Counted from the stretch's first letter, positions 25,139 to 33,139 are shown. The stretch is DNA of 64,000 bases from Mucilaginibacter sp. (GCA_030445275.1 JAUCSE010000042.1:62001-126000), one strand, 5' to 3'. The notes: generated by a model not told the origin, from the sequence alone. Program-made: numbers and translations.

Positions 25139-25603
25139 TTATTTTAATTTGTTTACGATGTCCTGAATCCGGTTATGTGCCATGTTGATGCCTTGGGTAA
25201 ATGGCAAAGCCAGTACCTGGTCTCTTTTTGCAGCCGATTCATATATTACGTGCATACGAAGTCTGCTGGTGTCGTCAGTAAGTTGTTCAAATTCATAAAA
25301 CTCAAGCTGAACTCCATAAGGCGTATTCTCCATTTCAAATGTCCGGGTGATTTTCTGGTTCAGGCTAAACTCATGGATTGCCCCATTGAACCTGTGTTTG
25401 TTTCCTTTAGCGTCTGTTGTTTCAAATTGGTAACTGCCGTGCTTTTTACTTTCTAATTTCAGTACTTTGGTTCCCATCCATTGCTCAACAATATCGGCCT
25501 CCACATAGGCTTTAAAAAGTAACTCCAACGGCAAATCAAATTCGCGTGTAATCACTAATTCCTGTTTACCGTCTTCGGCGGTAATTTTTGTTTTTAGTTC
25601 CAT
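25139..25603 (-). CDS. SRPBCC (AHSA1-like) domain protein
   Basis: A 154-residue START-like protein of the AHSA1/polyketide cyclase group. It shows 'ITREFDLPLELLFKAYVEAD' (about 18-37), the pocket strand 'VEQWMGTKVLKLESKKHGSY', and the C-terminal helix 'HNRIQDIVNKLK'. Such proteins bind hydrophobic ligands. The pairing with an ArsR gene 6 nt upstream is very common, but the ligand and target are rarely known. It is the second gene of the operon and seems intact, unlike the broken SRPBCC gene at 31542-32019. Confidence 0.88.
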   Translation of the reverse strand: MELKTKITAEDGKQELVITREFDLPLELLFKAYVEADIVEQWMGTKVLKLESKKHGSYQFETTDAKGNKHRFNGAIHEFSLNQKITRTFEMENTPYGVQLEFYEFEQLTDDTSRLRMHVIYESAAKRDQVLALPFTQGINMAHNRIQDIVNKLK

Positions 25604-25609
25604 ATTAGG

Positions 25610-25933
25610 CTATTTTTTAGGTTTGTAGTTTTTCATGATGGTTTCCAATTTATTAAATCTGTCATCCCACATTTGGCGGAAGGGCTCAATAAAGTCGGCT
25701 ATTGCTTTCATATTTTTTGCATTGAGGTGATAGTAAATTTCCCTGCCGTTTTGTTTTTGCTCCAGCAATTCGCACTCGGCGAGTATTTGCAAGTGCTTTG
25801 AAACTGTGGGTCTGGCGGTGTCAAAGTTTGAAGCTATTGCGCCTGCTGTTAGGGATTGTGAAGCAACCAACAGCAATATAGCCCTTCTGGTCGGATCGGC
25901 TATGGCTTGAAATACGTCTCGTCTTAGATTCAT
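25610..25933 (-). CDS. ArsR family helix-turn-helix repressor
   Basis: A 107-residue winged-helix repressor: '[19 protein letters not shown]' (about 11-29) leads into the DNA-recognition helix '[19 protein letters not shown]', followed by a wing '[11 protein letters not shown]'. There is no Cys metal-binding pair of the ArsR or SmtB type, so the signal is unlikely to be a metal. It is the first gene of an operon with SRPBCC, DoxX, DUF4256 and YdeI-like genes. Two GTAGTCA-type palindromes lie directly upstream of its start, so it very likely represses its own operon. Confidence 0.92.
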   Translation of the reverse strand: MNLRRDVFQAIADPTRRAILLLVASQSLTAGAIASNFDTARPTVSKHLQILAECELLEQKQNGREIYYHLNAKNMKAIADFIEPFRQMWDDRFNKLETIMKNYKPKK

Positions 25934-25936
25934 TGC

Positions 25937-25978
25937 GTAGTCATTTGACTACAAATATATATGTAGTTATTTGACTAC
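25937..25978. promoter_or_regulatory. Double operator of the ArsR operon
   Basis: GTAGTCA-TT-TGACTAC (25937-25952) is a perfect 7-2-7 inverted repeat. GTAGTTA-TT-TGACTAC (25963-25978) repeats it with one change, 26 bp away (about 2.5 helical turns). The whole block from GCGTAGTC to GACTACGC is also palindromic. It begins 4 bp upstream of the ArsR ATG, the right place for cooperative autorepression. Confidence 0.82.
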
Positions 25979-26040
25979 GCAAATTTTTCTTCAGAAAAAT
26001 TGAAAGACGGGATGCAAGTATGAATTAGAGTGTAAAACAA

Positions 26041-26064
26041 AAAGCAGCCTTTTTTGGCTGCTTT
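26041..26064 (-). terminator. Terminator of the secreted DUF4440 gene
   Basis: AAAGCAGCC (26041-26049) pairs with GGCTGCTTT (26056-26064) around a 6-nt loop. On the minus strand the stem is followed by TTGTTTT. It lies 82 nt after the stop of the gene at 26147-26614. Confidence 0.8.
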
Positions 26065-26146
26065 CCAAATTCGGGTGGCTAACGGTTCAAAGCCATATCA
26101 AACCGCTTCTAACCGCTCCGAAGTTATTCGAGTCTTGATCTCATCG

Positions 26147-26614
26147 TTACTGCGCCTTGTGATTGCTGTTAAACGAATCCCTGAATATTTTCCAGCCAGC
26201 CGATGTTCTTTTCCACAATTTCAAGTATTTACCATCATCGAGAAGTTTTCCACTCAGATCAAAAACCTGCCAGGAACCTTCCTCGGTTACATATTCTTTA
26301 CCATCTCCGTAAATATAGCTGGTTTGGAACTTGACTCCTTTAACTTTTCCTGCTGCAAATGTATCCTTGAAATCTTTTTCGAGCGCTTCTCTACCAGATA
26401 TAGGAGGCATGTTTGGGGCTAACAGGCACGCGTCGTCTGTATAAAGGTTGACAATAGACCCGTCATTTTTTTCGAACAGGTTAAAATAAAGCGTGTTGGT
26501 TTTCTCGATTTCATTTTTGACTGTTGAGGTAGAATTAGCCTGAGCCCGGCAATTGTTATAAACGAAAAAGAGGGTCAAACAGGCGATTGTTGTTATGAAG
26601 TGTTTTTGTTTCAT
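26147..26614 (-). CDS. Secreted SnoaL/DUF4440 protein
   Basis: A 155-residue protein with a signal peptide (1-24, 'FVYNNCRAQA') and an NTF2-like domain. Motifs are 'YTDDACLLAPNMPPISGREA' (about 58-77), which is the usual position of a ligand-pocket strand and helix, and 'WKRTSAGWKIFRDSFNSN' at the end. It lies in an isolated unit with its own terminator, next to a DUF6597-AraC regulator gene on the same strand, which may control it. Function unknown; the fold call is strong. Confidence 0.82.
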   Translation of the reverse strand: MKQKHFITTIACLTLFFVYNNCRAQANSTSTVKNEIEKTNTLYFNLFEKNDGSIVNLYTDDACLLAPNMPPISGREALEKDFKDTFAAGKVKGVKFQTSYIYGDGKEYVTEEGSWQVFDLSGKLLDDGKYLKLWKRTSAGWKIFRDSFNSNHKAQ

Positions 26615-26694
26615 GATTCTTTAATTAATTGAATGAATAATAAAAACAAAACTACGCCCTTAAAAAGCGTATAAATTGTAAAAAACGGAACAAC

Positions 26695-27510
26695 TCAATT
26701 ATGGAGCGCAACAAAAAGATCGGTTGAACTTTCGGGAGAAAACCTGGAGGGCGCTGACCCGGTGAAGAATTTAAAGTCCTTTATAAAATGTGACTGATCA
26801 AAATAACCACACCGATGTGCTATTGTAGTAAGTGATAAATCTTTGCCTGCAACAAGGTGAAGGCTCTTTTGAAACCGTGCTATTTTACTAAACAGATTGG
26901 GACTAAGGCCTGAATAATTTAAAAATATATTTTGCAGGTAACGGGATGTAATGCCGTAACGGGATGCAACCGAGTGCATATTTTCAAAAAAGTCGTCTTT
27001 ACTTAAATCATGCATAACGCTGTTCACCAGCCCTAACCTGCTAAATTTATTTGCGGAAAGCGAAAGCCTTTGCAGTAAAAATTCTTCTACTAATTCAATT
27101 CTGCGATCCAGGGATTTAGCTTCCCATAATTTTGCATGTAGTAGAACGGTTTCCTTCCCTCCTATGTCTTTAAAATCAATTACCTGATCATTAAACTCTT
27201 CAATCCGCTCATTGAAAAAACAAGCGGCTGTATGCGTGAAAAACCGGATGCCAAACATGGAATGTTTCCCGAAAGAAGTAAAAGTGAATGGCTGAATTGT
27301 TTGGCCCCACAATTGCACATCTGGCTGATTTATTAAATCACCATTAATGAGTTGCTGTGGCCCGTCTGTTCCCAGATTAAACATGATCTCGATGAAACCT
27401 GTCGCAAAAACTTTGTCTTCGGTAAATACAGCGGTATCCGTTTCACATACAAAGTAACATTGTACATAATTTTTTAAAAAACTATTCGGACTGAATTCCC
27501 TATACCACAT
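26695..27510 (-). CDS. AraC family regulator (DUF6597-type N-terminus)
   Basis: A 271-residue regulator. The N-terminal domain (about 1-165) matches DUF6597-type sensors, with 'PNSFLKNYVQCYFVCETD' and 'GIRFFTHTAACFFNE'. The C-terminal AraC domain (about 175-260) has 'SVASRYGITSRYLQNIFLNYSGLSP' (in pieces: 'VASRYGITSRYLQNIF', 'YSGLSP') and the second HTH 'LTTIAHRCGYFDQSHFIKDF' with 'GSAPSRF'. It may control the DUF4440 gene 80 nt downstream or the divergent DGPF-ECF42 operon 208 nt upstream. The effector is unknown. Confidence 0.87.
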   Translation of the reverse strand: MWYREFSPNSFLKNYVQCYFVCETDTAVFTEDKVFATGFIEIMFNLGTDGPQQLINGDLINQPDVQLWGQTIQPFTFTSFGKHSMFGIRFFTHTAACFFNERIEEFNDQVIDFKDIGGKETVLLHAKLWEAKSLDRRIELVEEFLLQRLSLSANKFSRLGLVNSVMHDLSKDDFFENMHSVASRYGITSRYLQNIFLNYSGLSPNLFSKIARFQKSLHLVAGKDLSLTTIAHRCGYFDQSHFIKDFKFFTGSAPSRFSPESSTDLFVALHN

Positions 27511-27650
27511 ATATATAAATAGCCATATCTAAGTTAATATAAAACTGACGTATTCTAAATAAAGACATAAGGAGTTTTTGAAAAACTCTTAATATGTATG
27601 AAGAGGATAAAATTGGTATAGATATGGATATCAGTCAACATATCTTCAAA

Positions 27651-27658
27651 TAACTTTG
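27651..27658 (+). promoter_or_regulatory. Candidate -7 element of the DGPF-ECF42 operon
   Basis: TAACTTTG fully matches TAnnTTTG, 61 nt before the ATG of the DGPF gene. No TTTG was found at the usual spacing, so a non-housekeeping factor may also act here. Confidence 0.4.
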
Positions 27659-27718
27659 AGGCATTGTTGTCCCCCTTTTGTAATTTCAATCGTCATTAAG
27701 CAAAACAATCATTGAGTC

Positions 27719-28066
27719 ATGAAAGAATTTGTATTGATTTTCAGAAGCAGCAGTAACGGGCACGCTGCGCCTACACCGGAACAGTTGCAGGAAAGAGTGA
27801 ACTGGCTCGCCAGTATTGCAGCCCAAAACAAACTAGCCGACAAAGGGAAAGCGCTATCGGCCAAGCTGGCTAAAACGGTAAAACCTGATGGTATAATTAC
27901 CGATGGCCCATACACCGAGATCAAGGAATTTATCAACGGGTTCGTCTTTGTCAGGACAGAAACCATTGAGGAGGCAATAGTATTTGCTCAAAGCAACCCG
28001 ATCTTAAAAGCTGGCGGCAACGTAGAGGTAAGGGCAATTTTAACTCCGGGCGAAAAGGACCAGTAA
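27719..28066 (+). CDS. YciI/DGPF domain protein (ECF42 partner)
   Basis: A 115-residue ferredoxin-like protein of the DGPF (YCII-related) group. It reads 'MKEFVLIFRSSSNG' at the start, the conserved 'DGIITDGPYTEIKEFINGFV' around 58-77, and ends 'GGNVEVRAILTPG'. The DGPF signature (here 'TDGPYTE') is the hallmark of proteins encoded beside ECF42 sigma factors in many phyla. It lies 19 nt upstream of the sigma gene and in the same operon. DGPF proteins are thought to take part in ECF42 function, but their biochemical role is not firmly known. Confidence 0.9.
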   Translation: MKEFVLIFRSSSNGHAAPTPEQLQERVNWLASIAAQNKLADKGKALSAKLAKTVKPDGIITDGPYTEIKEFINGFVFVRTETIEEAIVFAQSNPILKAGGNVEVRAILTPGEKDQ

Positions 28067-28073
28067 GCTGATG

Positions 28074-28080
28074 AAGGAGG
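28074..28080 (+). promoter_or_regulatory. Shine-Dalgarno that sets the sigma factor start
   Basis: AAGGAGG stands five bases before the ATG at 28086. The upstream ATG at 28071 overlaps this site and would have no ribosome binding site of its own, so 28086 is the better start. A perfect Shine-Dalgarno is unusual in this window. Confidence 0.7.
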
Positions 28081-28085
28081 TGCTG

Positions 28086-29327
28086 ATGATACACGATGAC
28101 CAGCTACGCCAACTGTTTAGGCGGGAGCAAGCTAAAATGACATCCGTATTGTTTCGACATTTTAGTCTGCAACATATGGAGGTGGCCGAAGATATGGTGA
28201 GTGAAACTTTCTTAAAAGCAACTGAGTCCTGGCGCATAACCGGTATCCCTGAAAATCCGGAAGCCTGGCTCTACGTGGTTGCCAAAAATAAAGCTAAAGA
28301 TTACCTCAAAAGGGTACTCCTGTTTGAATCACGTGTTAAAGAACAGTTGGATTCAAGCGACTTTCAGCCGGCAGCCGAACCGGAATTCGATCAGCAAACC
28401 ATTGCCGACAGTCAGCTGGCCATGATCTTTACTGTGTGCGATCCGGTGAATCCGCAGGAGGCCCAGATCTGCCTGGCACTGCAGATCCTTTGCGGTTTCA
28501 GCATATCCGAAATTGCCGCCGCCTTTTTAACCAAAACAGAAACCATCAAAAAGCGGTTGCTGCGGGCCAGGAACAAACTGCGGGGCGAGGGTTTCCAGAT
28601 CAATCAATTACCGGCTCCTGCACTGACCCTGCGATTGGATACTGTTTTAAGAACGCTGTATCTCCTGTTCAACGAAGGCTATTTTTCAGGCTCAGGCAAA
28701 CAATTGATCCGGAAGGAACTTTGCTCAGAAGCGATGCGACTGACACTCCTGTTGGTTGAGAACCCGCAAACCAGTACTGACCAATGCAATGCATTACTGG
28801 CTTTAATGTGCTTTCAAAGCTCCCGGTTTGAAGCCCGGATAAATAACATTGGAGAAAACGTACTATTTGAGCAACAGGATACCGACTTGTGGAACAAGGA
28901 GCTCATTGAACAGGGGAATTATTACCTGGTTAATGCCTGCTCCGGAAACGACGTTTCCAAATATCATTTGGAGGCTGGTATAGCTTACTGGCACACCGTT
29001 CCTGATGCCGGTAACAAATGGAAAAATGTTCTGCAACTTTATAATCAGCTGCTGCTGCTTGAATATGCACCAATAACCGCCCTGAACCGGACGTTCACTT
29101 TTTCCAGAGTTTATGGAAAGGAACAAGCCATTATTGAAGCCGAAAAACTGGGATTGCATGAATTGGTCTCTTATCATACCCTGCTGGGATACTTGTACTC
29201 GGATATTGAAATTTCCCAGGCTATCAAACATTATCAAAAGGCAATCAAGCTGACCAGCTCCAGCATTGAAAAGTCTTTATTAGCCAAAGAGCTGGAAAAA
29301 TTAAACACGAAAACAAATGAAAAATAA
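28086..29327 (+). CDS. ECF42-type RNA polymerase sigma factor with DUF6596 extension
   Basis: A 413-residue sigma factor. Region 2 (about 5-75) has 'FSLQHMEVAEDMVSETFLKA' and 'PENPEAWLYVVAKNKAKDYL'. Region 4 (about 115-165) has 'LCGFSISEIAAAFLTKTETI' with the 'KKRLLRARNKLRGEG' recognition helix. A long C-terminal part (about 180-400) is the DUF6596/TPR-like extension that replaces an anti-sigma factor in ECF42 and is needed for activity in studied members. The DGPF gene upstream and DoxX gene downstream complete the operon. The stop overlaps the DoxX start by 11 nt, so translation is coupled. The inducing signal is unknown. Confidence 0.92.
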   Translation: MIHDDQLRQLFRREQAKMTSVLFRHFSLQHMEVAEDMVSETFLKATESWRITGIPENPEAWLYVVAKNKAKDYLKRVLLFESRVKEQLDSSDFQPAAEPEFDQQTIADSQLAMIFTVCDPVNPQEAQICLALQILCGFSISEIAAAFLTKTETIKKRLLRARNKLRGEGFQINQLPAPALTLRLDTVLRTLYLLFNEGYFSGSGKQLIRKELCSEAMRLTLLLVENPQTSTDQCNALLALMCFQSSRFEARINNIGENVLFEQQDTDLWNKELIEQGNYYLVNACSGNDVSKYHLEAGIAYWHTVPDAGNKWKNVLQLYNQLLLLEYAPITALNRTFTFSRVYGKEQAIIEAEKLGLHELVSYHTLLGYLYSDIEISQAIKHYQKAIKLTSSSIEKSLLAKELEKLNTKTNEK

Positions 29328-29703
29328 GCAATTATACTATTGGCTATTAACCGGCTTTATGTCTTTTTATATGCTGTTTGCTGCCTGGTTTGCTGAAACG
29401 CACCAGGCCGACTTCACCGGGCGCATGGGTTTCCCGGCGTATTTCCGGATCGAGTTAACCACCGCTAAGATACTTGGCGCTATTGTACTGTTGTTCCCTC
29501 AAACCCCTCAAAGGATCAGGGAATGGGTATATGTTGGGTTTTGTATTTGTATGATATCGGCATTCATCGCCAAGTGTAACAGCGGCTACGGTTTTATGCA
29601 AGTCGCGCAGCCCGCGTTCTCCCTGGTCTTTTTCGTACTGGCAATCTTTCTCCTGCACAGGGTGAACCAACTGCCAGGCAGCATAGCTAAAGAGCGGGTT
29701 TAG
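29317..29703 (+). CDS. DoxX family membrane protein
   Basis: A 128-residue four-helix inner-membrane protein (about 7-27, 45-65, 75-95 and 100-120). It has 'TGRMGFPAYFRIELTTAKILG' (in pieces: 'MGFPAYFRIELTTAKILG') and 'REWVYVGFCICMISAFIA', the DoxX arrangement also seen in the ArsR operon at 24748. Its start codon lies inside the end of the sigma gene, so it is the third gene of the DGPF-ECF42-DoxX operon. It may be the functional output of the sigma factor's regulon. A hairpin follows 31 nt after the stop. Confidence 0.88.
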   Translation: MKNKQLYYWLLTGFMSFYMLFAAWFAETHQADFTGRMGFPAYFRIELTTAKILGAIVLLFPQTPQRIREWVYVGFCICMISAFIAKCNSGYGFMQVAQPAFSLVFFVLAIFLLHRVNQLPGSIAKERV

Positions 29704-29734
29704 CTGTTAGTTTTATCTTAGCGGAGGATTAATT

Positions 29735-29766
29735 GACATGCCCCTAAATCCCTTCAAGGGCATGTC
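29735..29766 (+). terminator. Hairpin after the DGPF-ECF42-DoxX operon
   Basis: GACATGCCC (29735-29743) pairs with GGGCATGTC (29758-29766) around a 14-nt loop, followed by CTATTTTAT. It lies between this operon and the convergent oleate hydratase gene. Confidence 0.75.
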
Positions 29767-29830
29767 TCTATTTTATCCTGTCTTACCCTGGCAATTTGCG
29801 AGCCCTTTATTACTACTTTGAGTGATGTTT

Positions 29831-31417
29831 TTATTTTCGGTGCAACATTTTTAGTGCTTCTAAAAGGATCGAAGGATCATATTGCCCTTTGAAAAAAGGT
29901 GAAACTTTTTTATCCAGATTCAATAAACCAAATACAGCGGTTTGAGCCGTGCGAACGGAATATTCTACAGTAAATACTACATCGTCAGGTATTTCTGCAT
30001 ATTGACCTATAAAGGCAATATTTTGAGATCCTGCGGGAATAACTTTTGGACGATCTGTGCCGCTTCGCGGCATAAACTGGCTGGTTATATAAGGCATCAT
30101 AGCGGGAATCGTAATGGACGTTTCCAGCAAGTGTGGTATATGTTCAGTAAAACGCAAATGCGACAGTACTTCGGTTAAGATTTCGTCTCCTGTACAATCC
30201 GACATTTTTTTCTTTACGAAATTCCCTGGTTTGTCAGGGAAAAGCCCATACCCCCACCATACCCAAACATCTTTGGGTTGTTCATAATAGTGGGGCTGAT
30301 GATTCAATACAACCGTTAAAAGCCAGTTTGAATCTTTAATTGTAATTAAACCGCCTTTGCCAGCCTCGCTACCTGAGAACGCTTCCAGTAAATTAAAAAA
30401 AGCAGCATCTTTTGCTGTAACGGTGAAAGATTCCCATTTTGTTTTAGAAATATCATTGCAAAAGGGTGCAGGATGGCCAAAATCTGCTGATTTAGCAGCC
30501 AACTTTTGCCAAAGCGTCCATGAGCTGCCTAATTTTCGCGTTTCTAACATTGGAGCCGTTTTCTTAGATCCTAAGGTTGAGTTAGCAGTCATCGTACCAT
30601 TCGTTACGAAAACAATATCATCAGCTGTCAATGCAATCTCCACATCGGAGCCATTTTTGGTATAATGCAGTTTTTCTGCTACTTTTTCTTTATCACTTAT
30701 TTTTACATCGATATCTTTTACCTCAACACCCATCTCTATTTTTACCCCCCTCTCCTTCAGCCATTTTACTACAGGGCGCACAATGGCATCAAACTGATTG
30801 TATTGCGTTCGGTATATACCAGCCATGGTGTCTATGGTACTGAATAAATGGGTAAAACGAAGACAATAGCGTTTGAATTCAATAGCGCTATGCCATGGTT
30901 CAAAAGCAAATGTGGTACACCATATGAACCAAAAGTTACTTTCAAAAAAATGGGGGTGAAAACTATCCGCTATCGTTTTGTTTTCCAATAATTTTTCAGG
31001 GGTGATGCATAATTTCACTAATTCAAGCCTGTCTCTTTCATCAAAACCTAAATTAGCCACATCAACAATTTCCCCGTTTGCAACAAGGCGAGCCTTATCA
31101 TTCCAGAAAAATTCCTGGTGAAATTCCATTAACTCGTCTTTTGCTGATTTCTCGGGATTACTGATAGAAGGAATAAAAGAAAGGAGGTCATATGTACAAT
31201 TAAATTTCTCTTCAAACATTCTGCCTCCCCGCATTGAATATCCATCGCGCGGATTTCCACCAGCATCTAAACTTCCACCGAATTTTTCAGATTCTTCGAA
31301 CACAGTAATATTCTTCCCATCTAATCCGCCATCTCTAATTAAGTAACAAGCCGCGGATAAGGAAGCTATACCACTGCCAATAAAATACGCTTTGATCTCA
31401 TTTTTTTGTTTGCTCAT
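29831..31417 (-). CDS. ohyA: Oleate hydratase
   Basis: A 528-residue flavoprotein of the myosin-cross-reactive antigen family, which adds water to the cis-9 double bond of oleic and related fatty acids to give 10-hydroxy acids. FAD is bound by the N-terminal motif 'FIGSGIASLSAACYLIRDGG' (about 12-31). The conserved 'GYSMRGGRMFEEKFNCTYDL' (about 59-78) includes the catalytic-site Glu. 'NYWFIWCTTFAFEPWHSAIE' is here 'NFWFIWCTTFAFEPWHSAIE', and 'PRSGTDRPKVIPAGSQNIAF' is near the end. The full family pattern is kept. It is likely a detoxification or membrane-lipid response to host- or plant-derived unsaturated fatty acids. Monocistronic. Confidence 0.95.
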   Translation of the reverse strand: MSKQKNEIKAYFIGSGIASLSAACYLIRDGGLDGKNITVFEESEKFGGSLDAGGNPRDGYSMRGGRMFEEKFNCTYDLLSFIPSISNPEKSAKDELMEFHQEFFWNDKARLVANGEIVDVANLGFDERDRLELVKLCITPEKLLENKTIADSFHPHFFESNFWFIWCTTFAFEPWHSAIEFKRYCLRFTHLFSTIDTMAGIYRTQYNQFDAIVRPVVKWLKERGVKIEMGVEVKDIDVKISDKEKVAEKLHYTKNGSDVEIALTADDIVFVTNGTMTANSTLGSKKTAPMLETRKLGSSWTLWQKLAAKSADFGHPAPFCNDISKTKWESFTVTAKDAAFFNLLEAFSGSEAGKGGLITIKDSNWLLTVVLNHQPHYYEQPKDVWVWWGYGLFPDKPGNFVKKKMSDCTGDEILTEVLSHLRFTEHIPHLLETSITIPAMMPYITSQFMPRSGTDRPKVIPAGSQNIAFIGQYAEIPDDVVFTVEYSVRTAQTAVFGLLNLDKKVSPFFKGQYDPSILLEALKMLHRK

Positions 31418-31509
31418 AAATTTTAGAATTAGTTTATAATTGGAAACTTCAGGATTGGTTATATAAAGGTATAAGATCGGAATTTAACTTACAAGTAAAT
31501 AATATTTCA

Positions 31510-31538
31510 CATATATGAAAATTATTTTTTCATATATG
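31510..31538. promoter_or_regulatory. Inverted repeat CATATATGAAAA upstream of ohyA
   Basis: CATATATGAAAA (31510-31521) and TTTTCATATATG (31527-31538) are perfect complements around 5 nt. It lies about 93 bp upstream of the ohyA start and just before the broken SRPBCC frame. It could be an operator for either divergent direction or a transcript hairpin. No regulator gene is adjacent. Confidence 0.4.
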
Positions 31539-31541
31539 GAG

Positions 31542-32019
31542 ATGATCAATACAAGAACGAAAGCTATAGTGACTTATTTTTACCTTCAGGTTCTGCCGCT
31601 ACCGCAAGCGTCCCGCTTGTGGTAAATGTGTAAGGCTTTCAGTTACTTGCATAAAGACCACAAGCGGGACGCTTGCGGTAGCGGGGCGCACATTATGCAA
31701 TGGAATACCCCATCTGATGAGTGGATAACTTCTAAGGTGGAAAATGATCTGCAGGCAGGCGGCAGGTTTCTTTTTGTAATGGAATTAAAAGATGGGAGTT
31801 CCCTTTTCAATTTTAAAGGCGTATATGATGAGATCAAAACTCATGAACTGATCACTTACACGCTTGACGATGGCCGTACATCAGCAATAATTTTCACTAC
31901 AGATCACAGAGTAAGAATAACTGAAGTTTTTGAACCTGTACCCCCCCCTTGATATGCAAAAGGATTTTTGTCAGGGCGTATTAGACGGTTTTAAAAGATA
32001 CGCCGAATCTGAAATTTAA
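31542..32019 (+). pseudogene. Broken SRPBCC/AHSA1 gene with palindrome inside
   Basis: The sequence from about 31694 encodes 'HIMQWNTPSDEWITSKVEND', the typical second strand and helix of an AHSA1-type SRPBCC protein. It continues to 'ITEVFEP' and then meets a run of eight Cs (31941-31948), where the frame ends in TGA at 31950. Removing one C restores 'LDMQKDFCQGVLDGFKRYAE' and a stop at 32019, the normal C-terminal helix of the family. At the 5' end the expected 'K-V-W-x-x-W' part is missing, and a 28-bp perfect palindrome (31597-31685) stands in its place. An upstream ATG at 31542 leads into 'INTRTKAIVT', perhaps the original N-terminus. At least two lesions make this a pseudogene, unless the C-run is a sequencing error. 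Confidence 0.75.
31597..31685. repeat. 28-bp palindrome, CCGCTACCGCAAGCGTCCCG family
   Basis: Arms 31597-31624 and 31658-31685 are a perfect 28-bp inverted repeat with a 33-nt loop; each arm contains GCAAGCGTCCCGCTTGTGGT. It lies inside the broken SRPBCC gene. A degenerate half-copy (CTGCAAGCGTCCCACATACAG) follows at about 32040-32060, just after the pseudogene stop. Confidence 0.9.
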
Positions 32020-32215
32020 TTGAAAAACTTAAGGTCGTTACTGCAAGCGTCCCACATACAGTAACAAGAAGCGGCAGGTCAATATAAGCCAGGAACAGAT
32101 TTAACGATTTCGGCTGAAACACAGGAATAGCCGCATTAATACCTTAATGTATTATTATCATTACACTAGAAAAATACATATTTTATACTTTATTTTCATG
32201 GAAATAATTATAACC

Positions 32216-33139
32216 ATGAAAAAAATATTACCAATCGTATACGTCTTACTATTCGTTTTTGCCCTGAGTTGTAAAAAGGAATCATCCCCCTCGCAAACAT
32301 CAGAAACAAACACAAAAAATACCATCCTAATAGATAAATCGACATTTGTGTATAAAGACACCATAACAGTAAAAAATAGTACAAAGGATGGCAAGCTTTC
32401 TGTTAATGAAGCAACGCCCAGCAAAATAATAGTCACTATAACTTATGCTGGTTCAAATAAATATACCATAACTGTGCATATTGATAAAAATCCAGGCAAT
32501 AGCATTGTAAGCTATTTCCTTGAAGGTCCAAATACTTCAGAGAATATTGGAAATGGTGTACCTGATTATGATACATCGCCCCGTTCCGGAACGTTTACCC
32601 TTACTACTCCCGGCAACTATTATGTAGAAGGAGACTGGCAGGATGAAACTCTTCACGGCGACCTGACTTATCGGTTTCCATTTACCATATACGCCCCGCC
32701 GCAGCCTCCTGCCGGCATGATTGGTTTTTACCGCTATTTTAACCCTGTTAATGGACAGCATATAGTAACATCAAACTGGGAGGAGCTTGCAAGCACATCG
32801 TTAAATTTTAATTTTGAAAAGGTATTGGGCTATGCATATCCAGATGCATCTTCGGCCGCCGGCTTAAAACCAATATACAGATATTATAATAGTGCTAGCG
32901 GGTCGCACTATACAACAGATCAGTATGGTACCTTCACAGGCTTTGTTTACGAAAAAATTCTTGGATACGCTGGTATAAATCAGAGTGCTGGCATGAGTAA
33001 GGCATTAACAAAATGGTATCTTGGTAGTATTGATAACCGTATTATTGATGACCATTTTGTTTGTGTCCCTCCTGAAGTACCTCTTGGGACAGTTTATACT
33101 CAAGATAAGATTGATTTTATATTCGGATACGTACAATAA
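32216..33139 (+). CDS. Lipoprotein with DUF5648-like repeats
   Basis: I place the start at the ATG 32216 (307 aa), where a lipoprotein signal 'MKKILPIVYVLLFVFALSCK' begins; the 23 codons before it are not signal-like. The lipobox Cys is at about residue 19. A beta-sandwich-like region follows (about 40-160). Two related modules then read 'IGFYRYFNPVNGQHIVTSNW' (about 189-208) and 'PIYRYYNSASGSHYTTDQY' (about 238-256), each followed by an '(E)K(V/I)LGYA' line. This 'YRYxN..xGxHxxT' pattern is that of DUF5648-type repeats, often seen next to peptidase or glycosidase domains on secreted proteins. Function unknown, probably surface-exposed. Confidence 0.75.
   Translation: MKKILPIVYVLLFVFALSCKKESSPSQTSETNTKNTILIDKSTFVYKDTITVKNSTKDGKLSVNEATPSKIIVTITYAGSNKYTITVHIDKNPGNSIVSYFLEGPNTSENIGNGVPDYDTSPRSGTFTLTTPGNYYVEGDWQDETLHGDLTYRFPFTIYAPPQPPAGMIGFYRYFNPVNGQHIVTSNWEELASTSLNFNFEKVLGYAYPDASSAAGLKPIYRYYNSASGSHYTTDQYGTFTGFVYEKILGYAGINQSAGMSKALTKWYLGSIDNRIIDDHFVCVPPEVPLGTVYTQDKIDFIFGYVQ

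Noticed and set aside
27719..29703. Anti-sigma factor for the ECF factor
   Set aside because: No FecR/zinc-binding anti-sigma gene is present. The C-terminal DUF6596 extension and the DGPF partner identify the ECF42 group, which does without one.
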